Below are positions 24,239 to 33,052 of a stretch of 43,359 nucleotides of DNA, piece after piece. How positions within the stretch are numbered: position 1 is the first letter of the stretch; the number at the start of each line of letters is the position of its first letter. This stretch comes from Marinilabilia sp. UBA5340 (lineage in GTDB: Bacteria; Bacteroidota; Bacteroidia; Bacteroidales; Marinilabiliaceae), in assembly GCA_002411085.1 (NCBI GenBank), contig DHQK01000211.1, forward strand, positions 27,996 through 71,354. Direction: 5' to 3'. The position numbers and the translations under genes were made by a program. A model generated the notes under the pieces. It was not told where the DNA came from and made no database searches. It was given only the letters and a program-made list of their open reading frames with translations.

Positions 24239-26386
24239 ATGACAGAAAAGGAACAAAAAGATCCCAAAGGAACGGCCAATCCCCCACAGGGGACTTCAAG
24301 TAATCCTTCCGGCCAGAAAAAACCGGGACGAAATCCAGGAAAAGCTCCGGAGGGAGGAGACCAAAAATCGCAGGGGCCTAAAATGCCTAAATTTAACGCG
24401 TATTGGATTTACGGCCTTATTTTAATCGCGCTGATTGTTGTTAGTACCTTCAATCTCGGGCAAGGACCGCAGAATCTTTCTTACAGTGTTTTTGAAGATG
24501 AATTGCTTCCCGGAGGAGATATCAAGCGTGTGGTGGTGGTGACCAATGAAGAAATCGCTGAAGTCACTATAGAACCGGATGCCTTGGATAAGTATCGGGA
24601 GCTGTTTAAGGGGGATTATGCACCTCCTCAGACAGGGCCGCATTTCTCGGTGAAGATTCCTACCATTGATCGGTTCGAAGAGGCCCGTAAGGAAGCTGAA
24701 GATGCCAATAACATTCGTGTGCCTGTTGAGTACGAGGAACGTGTGAATTTTTTCAAGGACTTTCTGACCATGATGTGGCCTTTACTGCTCATTATTGTCA
24801 TCTGGATTTTTATTTTCAGAAGAATGAGCTCTCAGGCAGGTGGCGGCGGAGGTGGAAACATCTTCAGTGTGGGGAAATCCAAAGCCAAAATATTTGACAA
24901 GGAAGACAATATCAATGTGAATTTTGCCGATGTGGCTGGTCTGGCCGAAGCCAAGCAGGAGGTGGAAGAAATAGTTGAATTCCTTAAGAAACCCGAAAAA
25001 TTCACGGAACTTGGAGGTAAAATCCCGAAAGGTGCCTTGCTCATTGGGCCTCCGGGAACCGGAAAAACCTTGTTGGCAAAGGCTGTGGCCGGAGAAGCCA
25101 ATGTTCCTTTTTTTAGTATGTCCGGATCCGATTTTGTAGAGATGTTTGTGGGTGTCGGGGCTTCCAGAGTACGTGATCTTTTTCGGAAAGCCAAAGAGAA
25201 AGCTCCCTGTATTGTGTTTATCGATGAGATTGATGCTATTGGACGTGCCCGTGGAAAGAATGCAGGATTTAGCAGTAATGATGAGCGAGAGAATACTTTG
25301 AACCAGTTGCTTACAGAAATGGATGGCTTTGGTTCAAATAGCGGGGTTATCATTTTGGCCGCAACCAACCGTGCTGATGTGTTGGATCGTGCCCTTATGC
25401 GGGCAGGTCGTTTCGATCGTCAGATTGCCGTTGAACTTCCCGATATGAAAGAACGGGAACAGATATTTAAGGTTCACCTTCGTCCTTTGCGATTGAAAGA
25501 CGATGTGGATCCTGATTTCCTTGCCAAGCAAACTCCAGGTTTTTCTGGTGCCGATATTGCCAATGTTTGTAATGAAGCTGCACTTATTGCAGCCCGTCGA
25601 AATAAGAAACTGGTAGAAAAAGATGACTTCCTTGATGCGGTAGATCGCATAGTAGGAGGACTTGAAAAGAAAAATAAGATTATCAGTAAAGATGAAAAAC
25701 GCGCCATTGCCTATCACGAAGCTGGTCATGCTGTGATCAGCTGGTTGCTTGAGCATGCTCATCCTTTGGTGAAAGTGACCATTGTACCGCGCGGAAAAGC
25801 TCTGGGTGCAGCATGGTATTTGCCGGAAGAAAGACAATTGACCACATCAGCCCAAATTCTGGATGAAATGTGTTCTGCGCTTGGTGGACGTGCTGCTGAG
25901 GATTTGATTTTTAGTCAAATTTCGACAGGGGCACTCAACGATCTGGAAAAAGTCACACGTCAGGCTTATGCCATGGTTTCCTATTTTGGAATGAGCTCAA
26001 AAGTAGGAAACTTAAGTTATTTTGATTCTACGGGACAGAGTGAGTATTCTTTTCAGAAACCTTATAGTGAAAAGACTGCCGAATTGATAGACCGTGAGGC
26101 TTCTGCGATTGTGGAACAACAATATGTGCGCGCGAAGAAGATTCTCACAGAAAATAAAGAAAAGCATGCCAAAGTTGCAGAGTTGTTGTTGGAAAAAGAG
26201 GTGATTTTCAGTGAAGATCTGGAGAAGATTTTTGGTAAAAGAAAAGGTCCTCAGCATGTCATCCCTTCCAGTGCCAATGGCAATGGGGATGAAGCCAAAT
26301 CAACAAATGCCGGAACTCAGGGTGGGGATGATCAGCCAAAGGATGCCGAAGACTCTGCCAATAAAAAGAATGAATCAGAAAACTGA
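24239..26386 (+). CDS. ftsH: ATP-dependent zinc metalloprotease FtsH
   Basis: FtsH is a hexameric inner-membrane AAA+ protease that removes misfolded membrane proteins and controls some enzymes of envelope synthesis. The 715 residues show a Gly/Pro/Lys-rich N-terminal tail of about 50 residues, a first membrane helix (53-71), a periplasmic domain, a second helix (176-194), a Gly run, Walker A GPPGTGKT (270-277), Walker B IVFIDE (325-330), the second region of homology NRADVLDRALMRAGRFDRQ, and the zinc site HEAGH (493-497). The C-terminus ends in an acidic, low-complexity tail. The next gene starts inside the final codons of ftsH. Confidence 0.98.
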   Translation: MTEKEQKDPKGTANPPQGTSSNPSGQKKPGRNPGKAPEGGDQKSQGPKMPKFNAYWIYGLILIALIVVSTFNLGQGPQNLSYSVFEDELLPGGDIKRVVVVTNEEIAEVTIEPDALDKYRELFKGDYAPPQTGPHFSVKIPTIDRFEEARKEAEDANNIRVPVEYEERVNFFKDFLTMMWPLLLIIVIWIFIFRRMSSQAGGGGGGNIFSVGKSKAKIFDKEDNINVNFADVAGLAEAKQEVEEIVEFLKKPEKFTELGGKIPKGALLIGPPGTGKTLLAKAVAGEANVPFFSMSGSDFVEMFVGVGASRVRDLFRKAKEKAPCIVFIDEIDAIGRARGKNAGFSSNDERENTLNQLLTEMDGFGSNSGVIILAATNRADVLDRALMRAGRFDRQIAVELPDMKEREQIFKVHLRPLRLKDDVDPDFLAKQTPGFSGADIANVCNEAALIAARRNKKLVEKDDFLDAVDRIVGGLEKKNKIISKDEKRAIAYHEAGHAVISWLLEHAHPLVKVTIVPRGKALGAAWYLPEERQLTTSAQILDEMCSALGGRAAEDLIFSQISTGALNDLEKVTRQAYAMVSYFGMSSKVGNLSYFDSTGQSEYSFQKPYSEKTAELIDREASAIVEQQYVRAKKILTENKEKHAKVAELLLEKEVIFSEDLEKIFGKRKGPQHVIPSSANGNGDEAKSTNAGTQGGDDQPKDAEDSANKKNESEN

Positions 26387-27017
26387 CAATAAGGACTCAC
26401 GTCAAGCTATTCTTGGTCGATTGAGAAATTCAGATGTTTACACCCGGGAAGATAAGACCGGGTGTGAAATTCCTGATGGAATTGTCTTTCCTGGTATTCC
26501 GGATTTGCTTTTGGCATTTAAAACGGAACTTGAAAGTTTGTCTGGAGAAGTGATTTTGTGTAATGGCTCCATGGATGTGGCGAAGCAATTGCACCATTTG
26601 ACTGAAGAAAGAAGCTGGAACGATCTTTCAGTTGTGGATCAGAAAATAACAGAATTTTTGGCTTCCTCCCGGATTAAGCATAAAATAGTTGATCCGGGAA
26701 TTGAGGAAGTTGAAGTAGGGGTGACACGATGCGAAGCTCTGATAGCACTTACCGGAGGAGTTATGGTGAGTAGTAAAGGAGGGTCAGGGAGAAGGATGAA
26801 TGTTTTCCCAACAGTGCATATTGTTTTGGCTCATCAAAGCCAACTGGTGGAAAGTATTGCGGATGGTTTTGATCTTATAGCGCAGAAATATGATGATCGC
26901 CCTTCTCAGATATCTTTGATTTCCGGACCAAGCAGGACTGCAGATATTGAGAAGACATTAGTAATGGGGGCGCATGGCCCTAAAGAATTGATTGTTCTGA
27001 TAGATCAGGAACAATAA
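26370..27017 (+). CDS. LUD-domain (LutC-like) protein
   Basis: From the ATG at 26370 the protein has 215 residues and ends with the LUD-domain signature ISGPSRTADIEKTLVMGAHG followed by PKELIVLI. LutC belongs to the LutABC iron-sulfur complex for L-lactate oxidation, but lutA and lutB are not here, so this is a lone LUD protein whose role is not known. The start overlaps the end of ftsH by 17 bases, which suggests translational coupling. Longer in-frame openings further inside ftsH are unlikely because the added residues are basic and unrelated. The position between ftsH and cdsA is, from memory, conserved in Bacteroidetes. Confidence 0.85.
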   Translation: MNQKTDNKDSRQAILGRLRNSDVYTREDKTGCEIPDGIVFPGIPDLLLAFKTELESLSGEVILCNGSMDVAKQLHHLTEERSWNDLSVVDQKITEFLASSRIKHKIVDPGIEEVEVGVTRCEALIALTGGVMVSSKGGSGRRMNVFPTVHIVLAHQSQLVESIADGFDLIAQKYDDRPSQISLISGPSRTADIEKTLVMGAHGPKELIVLIDQEQ

Positions 27018-27036
27018 ACCACAGAAAAAAGAAGGA

Positions 27037-27843
27037 ATGAATAACCTTTTGCAAAGAACAATTACCGGTTTATTTTTTGTTGTTGCCATTGTGGCAGGAT
27101 TGTGGTGGCACCCGATTGCTTACATGGCCATCTTTGCAATTGTTGTTCTGTTGGGAATGTATGAATTTATTCAGATGATTGAAGGCTTAGATGCCAAGGT
27201 GAGGGTTTTTTGGGCTCTCATGATCGGGATGTTTTTATATCTCAGTTCCTATTTTATTTTCTACACGCAACTTCCTCCCCGCTGGTTGATTGTGATGGTG
27301 CCTTTGGTCGGAGGAGTCTTTCTGACCGAGCTTTATCTAAAGAATAAAAACTCTCTCTTAAATATTGCTACAACACTTATTGTCCCTTTATATGTTGCAC
27401 TTCCGTTTGCTTTTTTACATCATCTGGCTTTTTTTGGGGGGAATTATAGTTATGAAATCCTGCTTGGGTTTTTTATTTTGATTTGGGGAAATGATTCAGG
27501 GGCGTATGTTATTGGTTCGCTTTTGGGTAAAAGAAAGCTTTTCCCAAGTGTTTCTCCCGCCAAATCATGGGAGGGAGCTATTGGAGGTTTTCTGTTTTCA
27601 ATGGGAATTGCTGTTCTGAATTATCATCTGCTGGGACGTCTGGAATTGAGAGACTGGCTGGTTATCGGTACATTCGTTTCGGTGTTGGGTACTTATGGAG
27701 ATTTGATCGAGTCTATGCTGAAAAGAAGTGTTAATATTAAAGACTCGGGGAGTGTCTTACCCGGCCATGGAGGCGTGTTGGATCGTTTTGATGGGGTTTT
27801 CTTTTCTGCTCCTGCTGTGAGTTGCTATCTTCTATTTTGCTGA
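27037..27843 (+). CDS. cdsA: Phosphatidate cytidylyltransferase
   Basis: CdsA makes CDP-diacylglycerol from phosphatidic acid and CTP, the entry step to all phospholipids. The 268 residues contain about seven or eight membrane helices and the C-terminal family signature: SMLKRSVNIKDSG followed by LPGHGGVLDRFDG, with the metal-binding aspartates. GNDSGAYVIGSLLGKRKL and SPAKSWEGAIGG are further hallmarks. A GAAGGA ribosome-binding sequence precedes the ATG at 27037. The gene is the last of the rsfS run; psd follows after 168 bases with its own promoter candidate, so phospholipid synthesis genes are next to each other. Confidence 0.97.
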   Translation: MNNLLQRTITGLFFVVAIVAGLWWHPIAYMAIFAIVVLLGMYEFIQMIEGLDAKVRVFWALMIGMFLYLSSYFIFYTQLPPRWLIVMVPLVGGVFLTELYLKNKNSLLNIATTLIVPLYVALPFAFLHHLAFFGGNYSYEILLGFFILIWGNDSGAYVIGSLLGKRKLFPSVSPAKSWEGAIGGFLFSMGIAVLNYHLLGRLELRDWLVIGTFVSVLGTYGDLIESMLKRSVNIKDSGSVLPGHGGVLDRFDGVFFSAPAVSCYLLFC

Positions 27844-27968
27844 TTTTTTGGCTGTCATCTTTTCACAATACTCCTGATTTATTCTTAAAATCATGAGCTG
27901 AAGCTTTTTTGTCGGCATTTTTATTCATAAATATGGATTTTGATATGTAAAAAGTTATCTATCTGTTG

Positions 27969-27976
27969 TAACTTTG
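27969..27976 (+). promoter_or_regulatory. Candidate -7 promoter element of psd
   Basis: TAACTTTG matches TAnnTTTG 36 bases before the psd ATG. A TTTG lies 26 bases upstream, slightly farther than usual for the -33 box. Confidence 0.45.
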
Positions 27977-28011
27977 TATGTTCATAAATTTCATACACGA
28001 CAATAAAAATC

Positions 28012-28671
28012 ATGACAATTCACAAAGAAGGTTTTGCCACGCTGGCCGTTGTTTTGGTAATTTTGCTTGCCATTAATGCCGGAATCTATTTTCTGATGGA
28101 ATCTCCTGCCGATGTGTTGCAGTGGACCGTTAGTCTCTCTGTTATTCTGTATTTCTTTTTTATCGCATTTTTCCGCAGTCCCAAGCGTGAAGGATATCGC
28201 CAGGATAAGGCAGTCATCTCTCCTGCCGATGGTAAAATTGTTGTTGTGGAAGAAACCGAAGAGAATGAAGTGTTGAAAGGAAAGTGCATTCAGGTTTCGG
28301 TTTTCATGTCTGTTTTTAATGTACATATCAACTGGTATCCTATAAATGGAATTGTCAAATATTTCAAACATCATAGCGGACGATTTCAGGCTGCCTATCT
28401 GCCTAAGGCTTCTTTTGAAAATGAACGAACTACTGTTGCCCTCGAAGCTTCCAACGGAAAAACCATTGTAGTACGACAGATTGCGGGTGCTTTGGCACGC
28501 AGAATTGTTTGTTATGCTGAGGTGGGAACCAAAAGTGAACAGGGAAAACAGATGGGATTCATTAAATTTGGTTCACGCGTTGATGTGTTTTTCCCCGTTG
28601 GCAGTCGTATCGATGTCAAACCCGGACAGACAGTAAAAGGGAAGCAAACCATTCTTGGATGGCTTGAGTAG
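28012..28671 (+). CDS. psd: Phosphatidylserine decarboxylase proenzyme, short form
   Basis: Psd converts phosphatidylserine to phosphatidylethanolamine in the inner membrane. The 219 residues begin with two membrane helices (about 8-28 and 37-55) and include the SPADGKIV segment, the conserved FNVHIN with its His, and the self-cleavage site FGSRVD, where cleavage before Ser188 forms the pyruvoyl group and splits the protein into beta and alpha chains. This is the archaeal-type short family common in Bacteroidetes, about 220 residues, rather than the long E. coli form. It follows cdsA in the same direction and converges with the SpoIIE-type gene. Confidence 0.95.
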   Translation: MTIHKEGFATLAVVLVILLAINAGIYFLMESPADVLQWTVSLSVILYFFFIAFFRSPKREGYRQDKAVISPADGKIVVVEETEENEVLKGKCIQVSVFMSVFNVHINWYPINGIVKYFKHHSGRFQAAYLPKASFENERTTVALEASNGKTIVVRQIAGALARRIVCYAEVGTKSEQGKQMGFIKFGSRVDVFFPVGSRIDVKPGQTVKGKQTILGWLE

Positions 28672-28698
28672 TTTAATCTTCATTATTTAAAAGATAGA

Positions 28699-28797
28699 GT
28701 ATTCCGGATGTCCGGATACTTGGGAAATACAATTGTCCTCAACTAAATGGAAATGATTTGTTATTCATTGCATCCATTTTTTGCGGACGATTGTATT
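28699..28797. repeat. Dyad and large stem-loop in the convergent psd/receptor gap
   Basis: A near-perfect dyad, GTATTCCGGA-TG-TCCGGATAC, spans 28699-28719. Directly after it AATACAATTGTCC (28726-28738) pairs over 13 positions, one G-T, with GGACGATTGTATT (28785-28797). Inside, AAATGG (28745-28750) pairs with CCATTT (28774-28779) and AATGA (28752-28756) with TCATT (28765-28769), so about 72 bases fold into one long imperfect hairpin. No T run follows on either strand. Confidence 0.65.
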
Positions 28798-28865
28798 GTT
28801 TGATGTTCGAATTTATCAAATCCATGACTTATGAAGCGTGGCATCGAGGAAGTCTATAAAGCAGA

Positions 28866-31800
28866 TTAAAGCTTCAATCCCATAAATATTACATCATCTA
28901 CCTGATCCAGATCTCCTTTCCAGTCGTAAAAGTATTTCTTTACTGCTTCGTATTGTTGATCCATGGGTAGGGTATGTATTTTTTCAACCATCTTTTTTAC
29001 GCCTACTTTCATAAATTTCTTTTCTCTGGGGCCCCCAAACTGATCGGTGTAACCATCGGAGAAAAGGTAAATTAAATCTCCTTCAGAAGCATTGTACTCA
29101 ATGTTCACAAAGGGGGTGTCGTTATCTACGAGGGAGTCACCAATGCTTCTGCGGTTTCCTTTGTAGACAGTAAGCTCATTGTTTATATACAAGAAGACCG
29201 GTCGCTTTGCCGAAGCTACACGTATTCTGGTTCCTGTATTTTCCACTTCAATCACGGAAATATCCATTCCATCCTTTGTATTGTCTTTGTTTTGGCTGTT
29301 TTGAAGCAGTACTTTTATTTCAAAATCCAGCCGTTCAAGTAAGTCTGCAGGAGAATTCACATCCTTTCTTTTAACGATGTCGTTGAGCAATGTGCTGCCA
29401 ATCATTGACATGAAAGCTCCCGGGACGCCATGTCCGGTACAGTCCGCACAGGTGACAATAAAATGGTTTTTGGTTTTGTAAAACCAATAAAAATCGCCAC
29501 TCACGATGTCGCGTGGACGGAAGAAAACAAAAGACTCCGGAAATCTGGTTTCTAAAACTTCCAGAGGGGGCAAGATGGATGACTGGATGGTTTTTGCATA
29601 ATTGATGCTGTCCGTTATATCCTGGTTTTTTCGTTCAATCTCTGCTTTTTGTTCCCGTAGTTGAATGGTTTGATTATCTACTTCTTTTTGTAGTAGTTCC
29701 TTTTGTCTTTTTAGTTTTCGTTCCCGATAAGCAATAATTAGATAAACAGCATAGATTATCAATGCCCCCAGGATGAGATAAAACCAGGGTTTTTTCCAAA
29801 ACGGTGTGGCAATGCTGAAAGAAACAGAAATAGGGTCGGCAGCAAAACCATCGGCATTAAATGCACGAATCTTTAGTGTGTAGCTACCACTGGGTAGAAA
29901 GTCATATTCCCTGAAGTTGGTTGTTCCCAGGTCAATCCATTCATTGTTGTCAATGTTGTCTCCCTGCTTTGTTAGTCTATACTGGTAGGTTACTTCTTCA
30001 GGACTTTTGAAGCTAATACCCATGAAACCGAAACGGAATTTGTAATTATCTCTGTATGGGTAGGGTAGTTGAATGCTTTCGTCAGCGGAATATTTATCTC
30101 CTGAAATACGGATGTCAGTAAAGTTTAGGGCTGGAGGTACTTCATTTTTTTTGTGCTTTTCCGGAAAGTAGTGAATAGAACCGTTGGCTGAGGAAAACCA
30201 AAGTGTATTATCGTGGCCTTTTTTTATCTGGTAGAAATCCGCTCCCATTTCCTCTTCGTGTCCATACGTTTCAAATGTCCCTGTTTTCGTATCATACATA
30301 CTTAATCCTGGATGATGAGCGATCCAAAGTCTGTCCTCAGAATCTGTTTCAATACTGTAACAGAAGTTTTTGGCCAGCCCATTGGTGATGTTGTAGTGTT
30401 CGATGGAATCACTGCTGTATTTGATGATGCCACGCCCCTGAGTAGCAAGCCAGAAAGCGGAATCACTGGTCTGGGTAAGATCGTAAACATCAATGGGGGT
30501 ATCAGATATTTTGTGGATTTCAATTCGGTCATTGATAATTTTACAAATTCCACTGTTTTTGGGGCCTATCCATATTTGATTGTCTTTATCTGCCTCCACA
30601 AAATTGATGTTGTTGTGTGGTAATCCTCGTCTGGTGGTAAGTTGTTGTACTTCTGAACTGTTGGTATTGATAGAGAAGAACCCTCCGTAGGTGGCCAGAT
30701 ATACCATATTGTCAATACCTTCAATATCCCTTATTTTCTTCCCGGGGACTTCTTTGCTGTAGAACCAGGGGTGGTAAGTCATGGAGCCTGGCTTTCTGAA
30801 ATAAAGTCCGTTGTTGGCGGTAGCCATAAATAAGGTGCCATCAGGTCTTTTATAGATTCCTGTGATGTCATCCTCTGGAAGTCCAAAGGCTGAGTCAAAA
30901 TACTCAAAATCTGTAAAACAGTAGGGATCTGTTTTTATCAGACCACCTTCCAGCCCGAACCATAGGGTGCTGTCGTTTGGAAAGGCAGAGAGGACTTTGG
31001 ATCTTTCAAATCCAATGGTCGCGAGGTTATAAAAAACGAATTCTTCACCGGTTAATACTGAAGTTCCCCCTCCGTATGTTGCAAACCAATAATTGGATTC
31101 CCGATCGCACAAAATGTCCCGCACGTAATTGTTGCTAAGGCCGTTGTCGGTAGTGAAGTTGTAGGAGTCATCGAAAGTTTGGGTTTCCGGATTGAAAAAC
31201 AATTTTATGACCCCGTTGCCCCAGGTGGCAAGCAAGAGGTTGCCATTGGGTTCTTCCTCTATGTCCCTAATGTTTTCCCACTGTATATCAAACTTCAGGC
31301 ACAGGCTGTTGTCCACTATGTGCTGGCTAGAACCATTGGTTTGTGAATAAAGGAAAAAACCATTGTCTTCGGTTCCCACCCAAAAATCACTACTGATTCC
31401 CTTTCGGGGAACTACACAAGTGATGTTGGTCATAGGAATCTGAGAAATGCGATTAACCTGGGTTAAGGAATCATTTTCATCGACAGATATACTCAGCAAT
31501 CCTTCGGAAGTTCCAGCCAGAAGTTGTTTATTAGCCTGGGCCAGAGTATAGAATAGTTTTCTTTTGAGTTTTTTGTGCTGAAGTATTTTAAAACTTTTTT
31601 TTGTTTTGTTGATGGATAGGATGCCTTCATTCTGGCTTATTGCCCATGCGTGGTTATTTCCGTTTGTGATGATGGCAGTTATCGGACTTTGAGTAGCATT
31701 TATGCGAATAGGATCAAAATTATTGTTGTCATAAAGTGTGATGTCCCCATTGTTGTGTCCAATCCACAAGGTGCCGTCTTTGGCTACATGCATAGCAGAA

Positions 31801-32060
31801 ATAAAATCATCGGCCAGAGAGTCGGTGTGGTTGAATGCCTCAAAATTCAGACCGTTGTATCTGACCAGGCCTTCCCCGGTTCCCATCCATAAATACCCGC
31901 TATAATCCTGACTTAGAGTGTAAACGAAGTTTTGCGGGAGTCCTACATTGGAGTCATACGTCTTGAAACGAAAAGACTGACCATGAAGCGACGAAATGCA
32001 AAAGAAACTTGCATGAACAATAATCAGGAATGAAAGGAGCCGGCGGGCACGCAGATGCAT
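28866..32060 (-). CDS. Periplasmic beta-propeller receptor with cytoplasmic SpoIIE-type (PP2C) phosphatase
   Basis: The 1064-residue protein has a signal peptide (cleavage near residue 28), a long periplasmic region of two-component regulator propeller repeats (recurring LWxG/FWxA pieces such as GYLWMGTGEGLVRYNG and GTLWIGHNNGDI), a Y_Y_Y domain ending in GSYTLKIRAFNADG, one membrane helix at about 755-775, a coiled coil, and a C-terminal PP2C phosphatase (about 805-1064) with the metal aspartates in IVSGDFYWF, ADCTGHGVPGAFMS, LFSDGYTDQF and the terminal DDVIFM. It is the hybrid-sensor architecture with the kinase replaced by a phosphatase. Such phosphatases usually act on anti-anti-sigma factors; the target here is unknown. 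It is the last gene of the five-gene T9SS operon, starting six bases after the previous stop. Confidence 0.9.
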   Translation of the reverse strand: MHLRARRLLSFLIIVHASFFCISSLHGQSFRFKTYDSNVGLPQNFVYTLSQDYSGYLWMGTGEGLVRYNGLNFEAFNHTDSLADDFISAMHVAKDGTLWIGHNNGDITLYDNNNFDPIRINATQSPITAIITNGNNHAWAISQNEGILSINKTKKSFKILQHKKLKRKLFYTLAQANKQLLAGTSEGLLSISVDENDSLTQVNRISQIPMTNITCVVPRKGISSDFWVGTEDNGFFLYSQTNGSSQHIVDNSLCLKFDIQWENIRDIEEEPNGNLLLATWGNGVIKLFFNPETQTFDDSYNFTTDNGLSNNYVRDILCDRESNYWFATYGGGTSVLTGEEFVFYNLATIGFERSKVLSAFPNDSTLWFGLEGGLIKTDPYCFTDFEYFDSAFGLPEDDITGIYKRPDGTLFMATANNGLYFRKPGSMTYHPWFYSKEVPGKKIRDIEGIDNMVYLATYGGFFSINTNSSEVQQLTTRRGLPHNNINFVEADKDNQIWIGPKNSGICKIINDRIEIHKISDTPIDVYDLTQTSDSAFWLATQGRGIIKYSSDSIEHYNITNGLAKNFCYSIETDSEDRLWIAHHPGLSMYDTKTGTFETYGHEEEMGADFYQIKKGHDNTLWFSSANGSIHYFPEKHKKNEVPPALNFTDIRISGDKYSADESIQLPYPYRDNYKFRFGFMGISFKSPEEVTYQYRLTKQGDNIDNNEWIDLGTTNFREYDFLPSGSYTLKIRAFNADGFAADPISVSFSIATPFWKKPWFYLILGALIIYAVYLIIAYRERKLKRQKELLQKEVDNQTIQLREQKAEIERKNQDITDSINYAKTIQSSILPPLEVLETRFPESFVFFRPRDIVSGDFYWFYKTKNHFIVTCADCTGHGVPGAFMSMIGSTLLNDIVKRKDVNSPADLLERLDFEIKVLLQNSQNKDNTKDGMDISVIEVENTGTRIRVASAKRPVFLYINNELTVYKGNRRSIGDSLVDNDTPFVNIEYNASEGDLIYLFSDGYTDQFGGPREKKFMKVGVKKMVEKIHTLPMDQQYEAVKKYFYDWKGDLDQVDDVIFMGLKL

Positions 32061-32066
32061 ATTTTA

Positions 32067-33047
32067 TTATTTTTTAGGTTTGATTCCTATACTGTATTTA
32101 TATTCCGGAATACCACCAATGGGAATACTGTAAAACGGCATCAACTCACCATATTGGTTTTCCAAAAATATAACTACGTTATTGTCCTTAACAAGGTTTG
32201 ATTTTTTCTTAATCATTTGAATATCCAAAGAACTATTGTGGTCATCATCTCCTATCTCATGACGGCTGTTTGCCCAATTGTCATCTCCTGAAGTTTGTAC
32301 AATTTCACCATTTTTTGACGGGCTTATTATTCGAATGAAACCATCGTTGTCCCAGTCAAAGTTACTTTGTTTGATGGCAATAACTTCGGAAGTCATATAA
32401 GGATAGATATGTGAAACCTCATTTACGTCATTGTGAAGTCTGAATTTATATTTGAAATAGAAAGCAAACGCCCCTTCCACAGGGCGATTTTCATCCCCTT
32501 CGGTGGTAAGGAAGAGCTTGTAGAGGTTCCCATCATCTCCTTCAACTCCTTCGATCACAAGCTTGAAAACATAACCTCCATACTCAGGAAGTAATTCTCC
32601 CTCAGTTGGATTAAAGGGGCCAAAGGTGTACCAATTTTTGTCATATCGGGGGTGTTCAGCGAAAGTTCGGGAACCCAGCAAATTACCACTCAGATAATTT
32701 CCTTCCAGGTTGGATCGTCTGGCATCTTCTTCCGAGCAAGCACCTTCGCCGCCATAAACTGAATAGCGCATTACTGTATCCCATTCGCCTTTGGCTTCAT
32801 CCACCTCGCCACCCGTATCTGGATCATAAACCCTTATGAAAATGGGGGATTCAAAAGTTTCCGGAACAGAGAAAAAGATGATTTGAACAAAATCATCATC
32901 TCCCCAGGCCTGTTCCCCTTCGCCACCAAAAGTGACCAAATGGGGGATGTTTTCATCCACAGCCGGAACCGGTTGTGCTAAGGAACCAAATGGTAGGAGA
33001 ACCAAAAATGAGAGTAGGAGATATAACGAAACCAATTTTGTGCTCAT
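32067..33047 (-). CDS. Secreted protein of unknown family in the T9SS type B operon
   Basis: I do not recognise this family. The 326 residues begin with a signal peptide (cleavage after SLAQ, about residue 25). The mature part is acidic and strand-rich with many aromatic residues (FVQIIFFSVPETF, NWYTFGPFNPTEGELLPEYGGYVFKLVIEG) and ends in a basic tail KPKK. The clusters DWDNDGF and GDDDHNSS could bind calcium. There is no lipobox, no membrane helix, and no type A or B sorting domain, so it is probably periplasmic. It sits between the PD40/PKD gene and the phosphatase receptor with gaps of five and six bases, so its expression must be tied to the export module. A ligand or adaptor for the receptor is one possibility, unproven. 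Confidence 0.8.
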   Translation of the reverse strand: MSTKLVSLYLLLSFLVLLPFGSLAQPVPAVDENIPHLVTFGGEGEQAWGDDDFVQIIFFSVPETFESPIFIRVYDPDTGGEVDEAKGEWDTVMRYSVYGGEGACSEEDARRSNLEGNYLSGNLLGSRTFAEHPRYDKNWYTFGPFNPTEGELLPEYGGYVFKLVIEGVEGDDGNLYKLFLTTEGDENRPVEGAFAFYFKYKFRLHNDVNEVSHIYPYMTSEVIAIKQSNFDWDNDGFIRIISPSKNGEIVQTSGDDNWANSRHEIGDDDHNSSLDIQMIKKKSNLVKDNNVVIFLENQYGELMPFYSIPIGGIPEYKYSIGIKPKK

Positions 33048-33052
33048 AATAT

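Noticed and set aside
28699..28797. Integron attC site
   Set aside because: The hairpin ends lack the attC core sites and no integrase or cassette array is near.
28699..28797. Bidirectional terminator
   Set aside because: No T run follows the stem on either strand.
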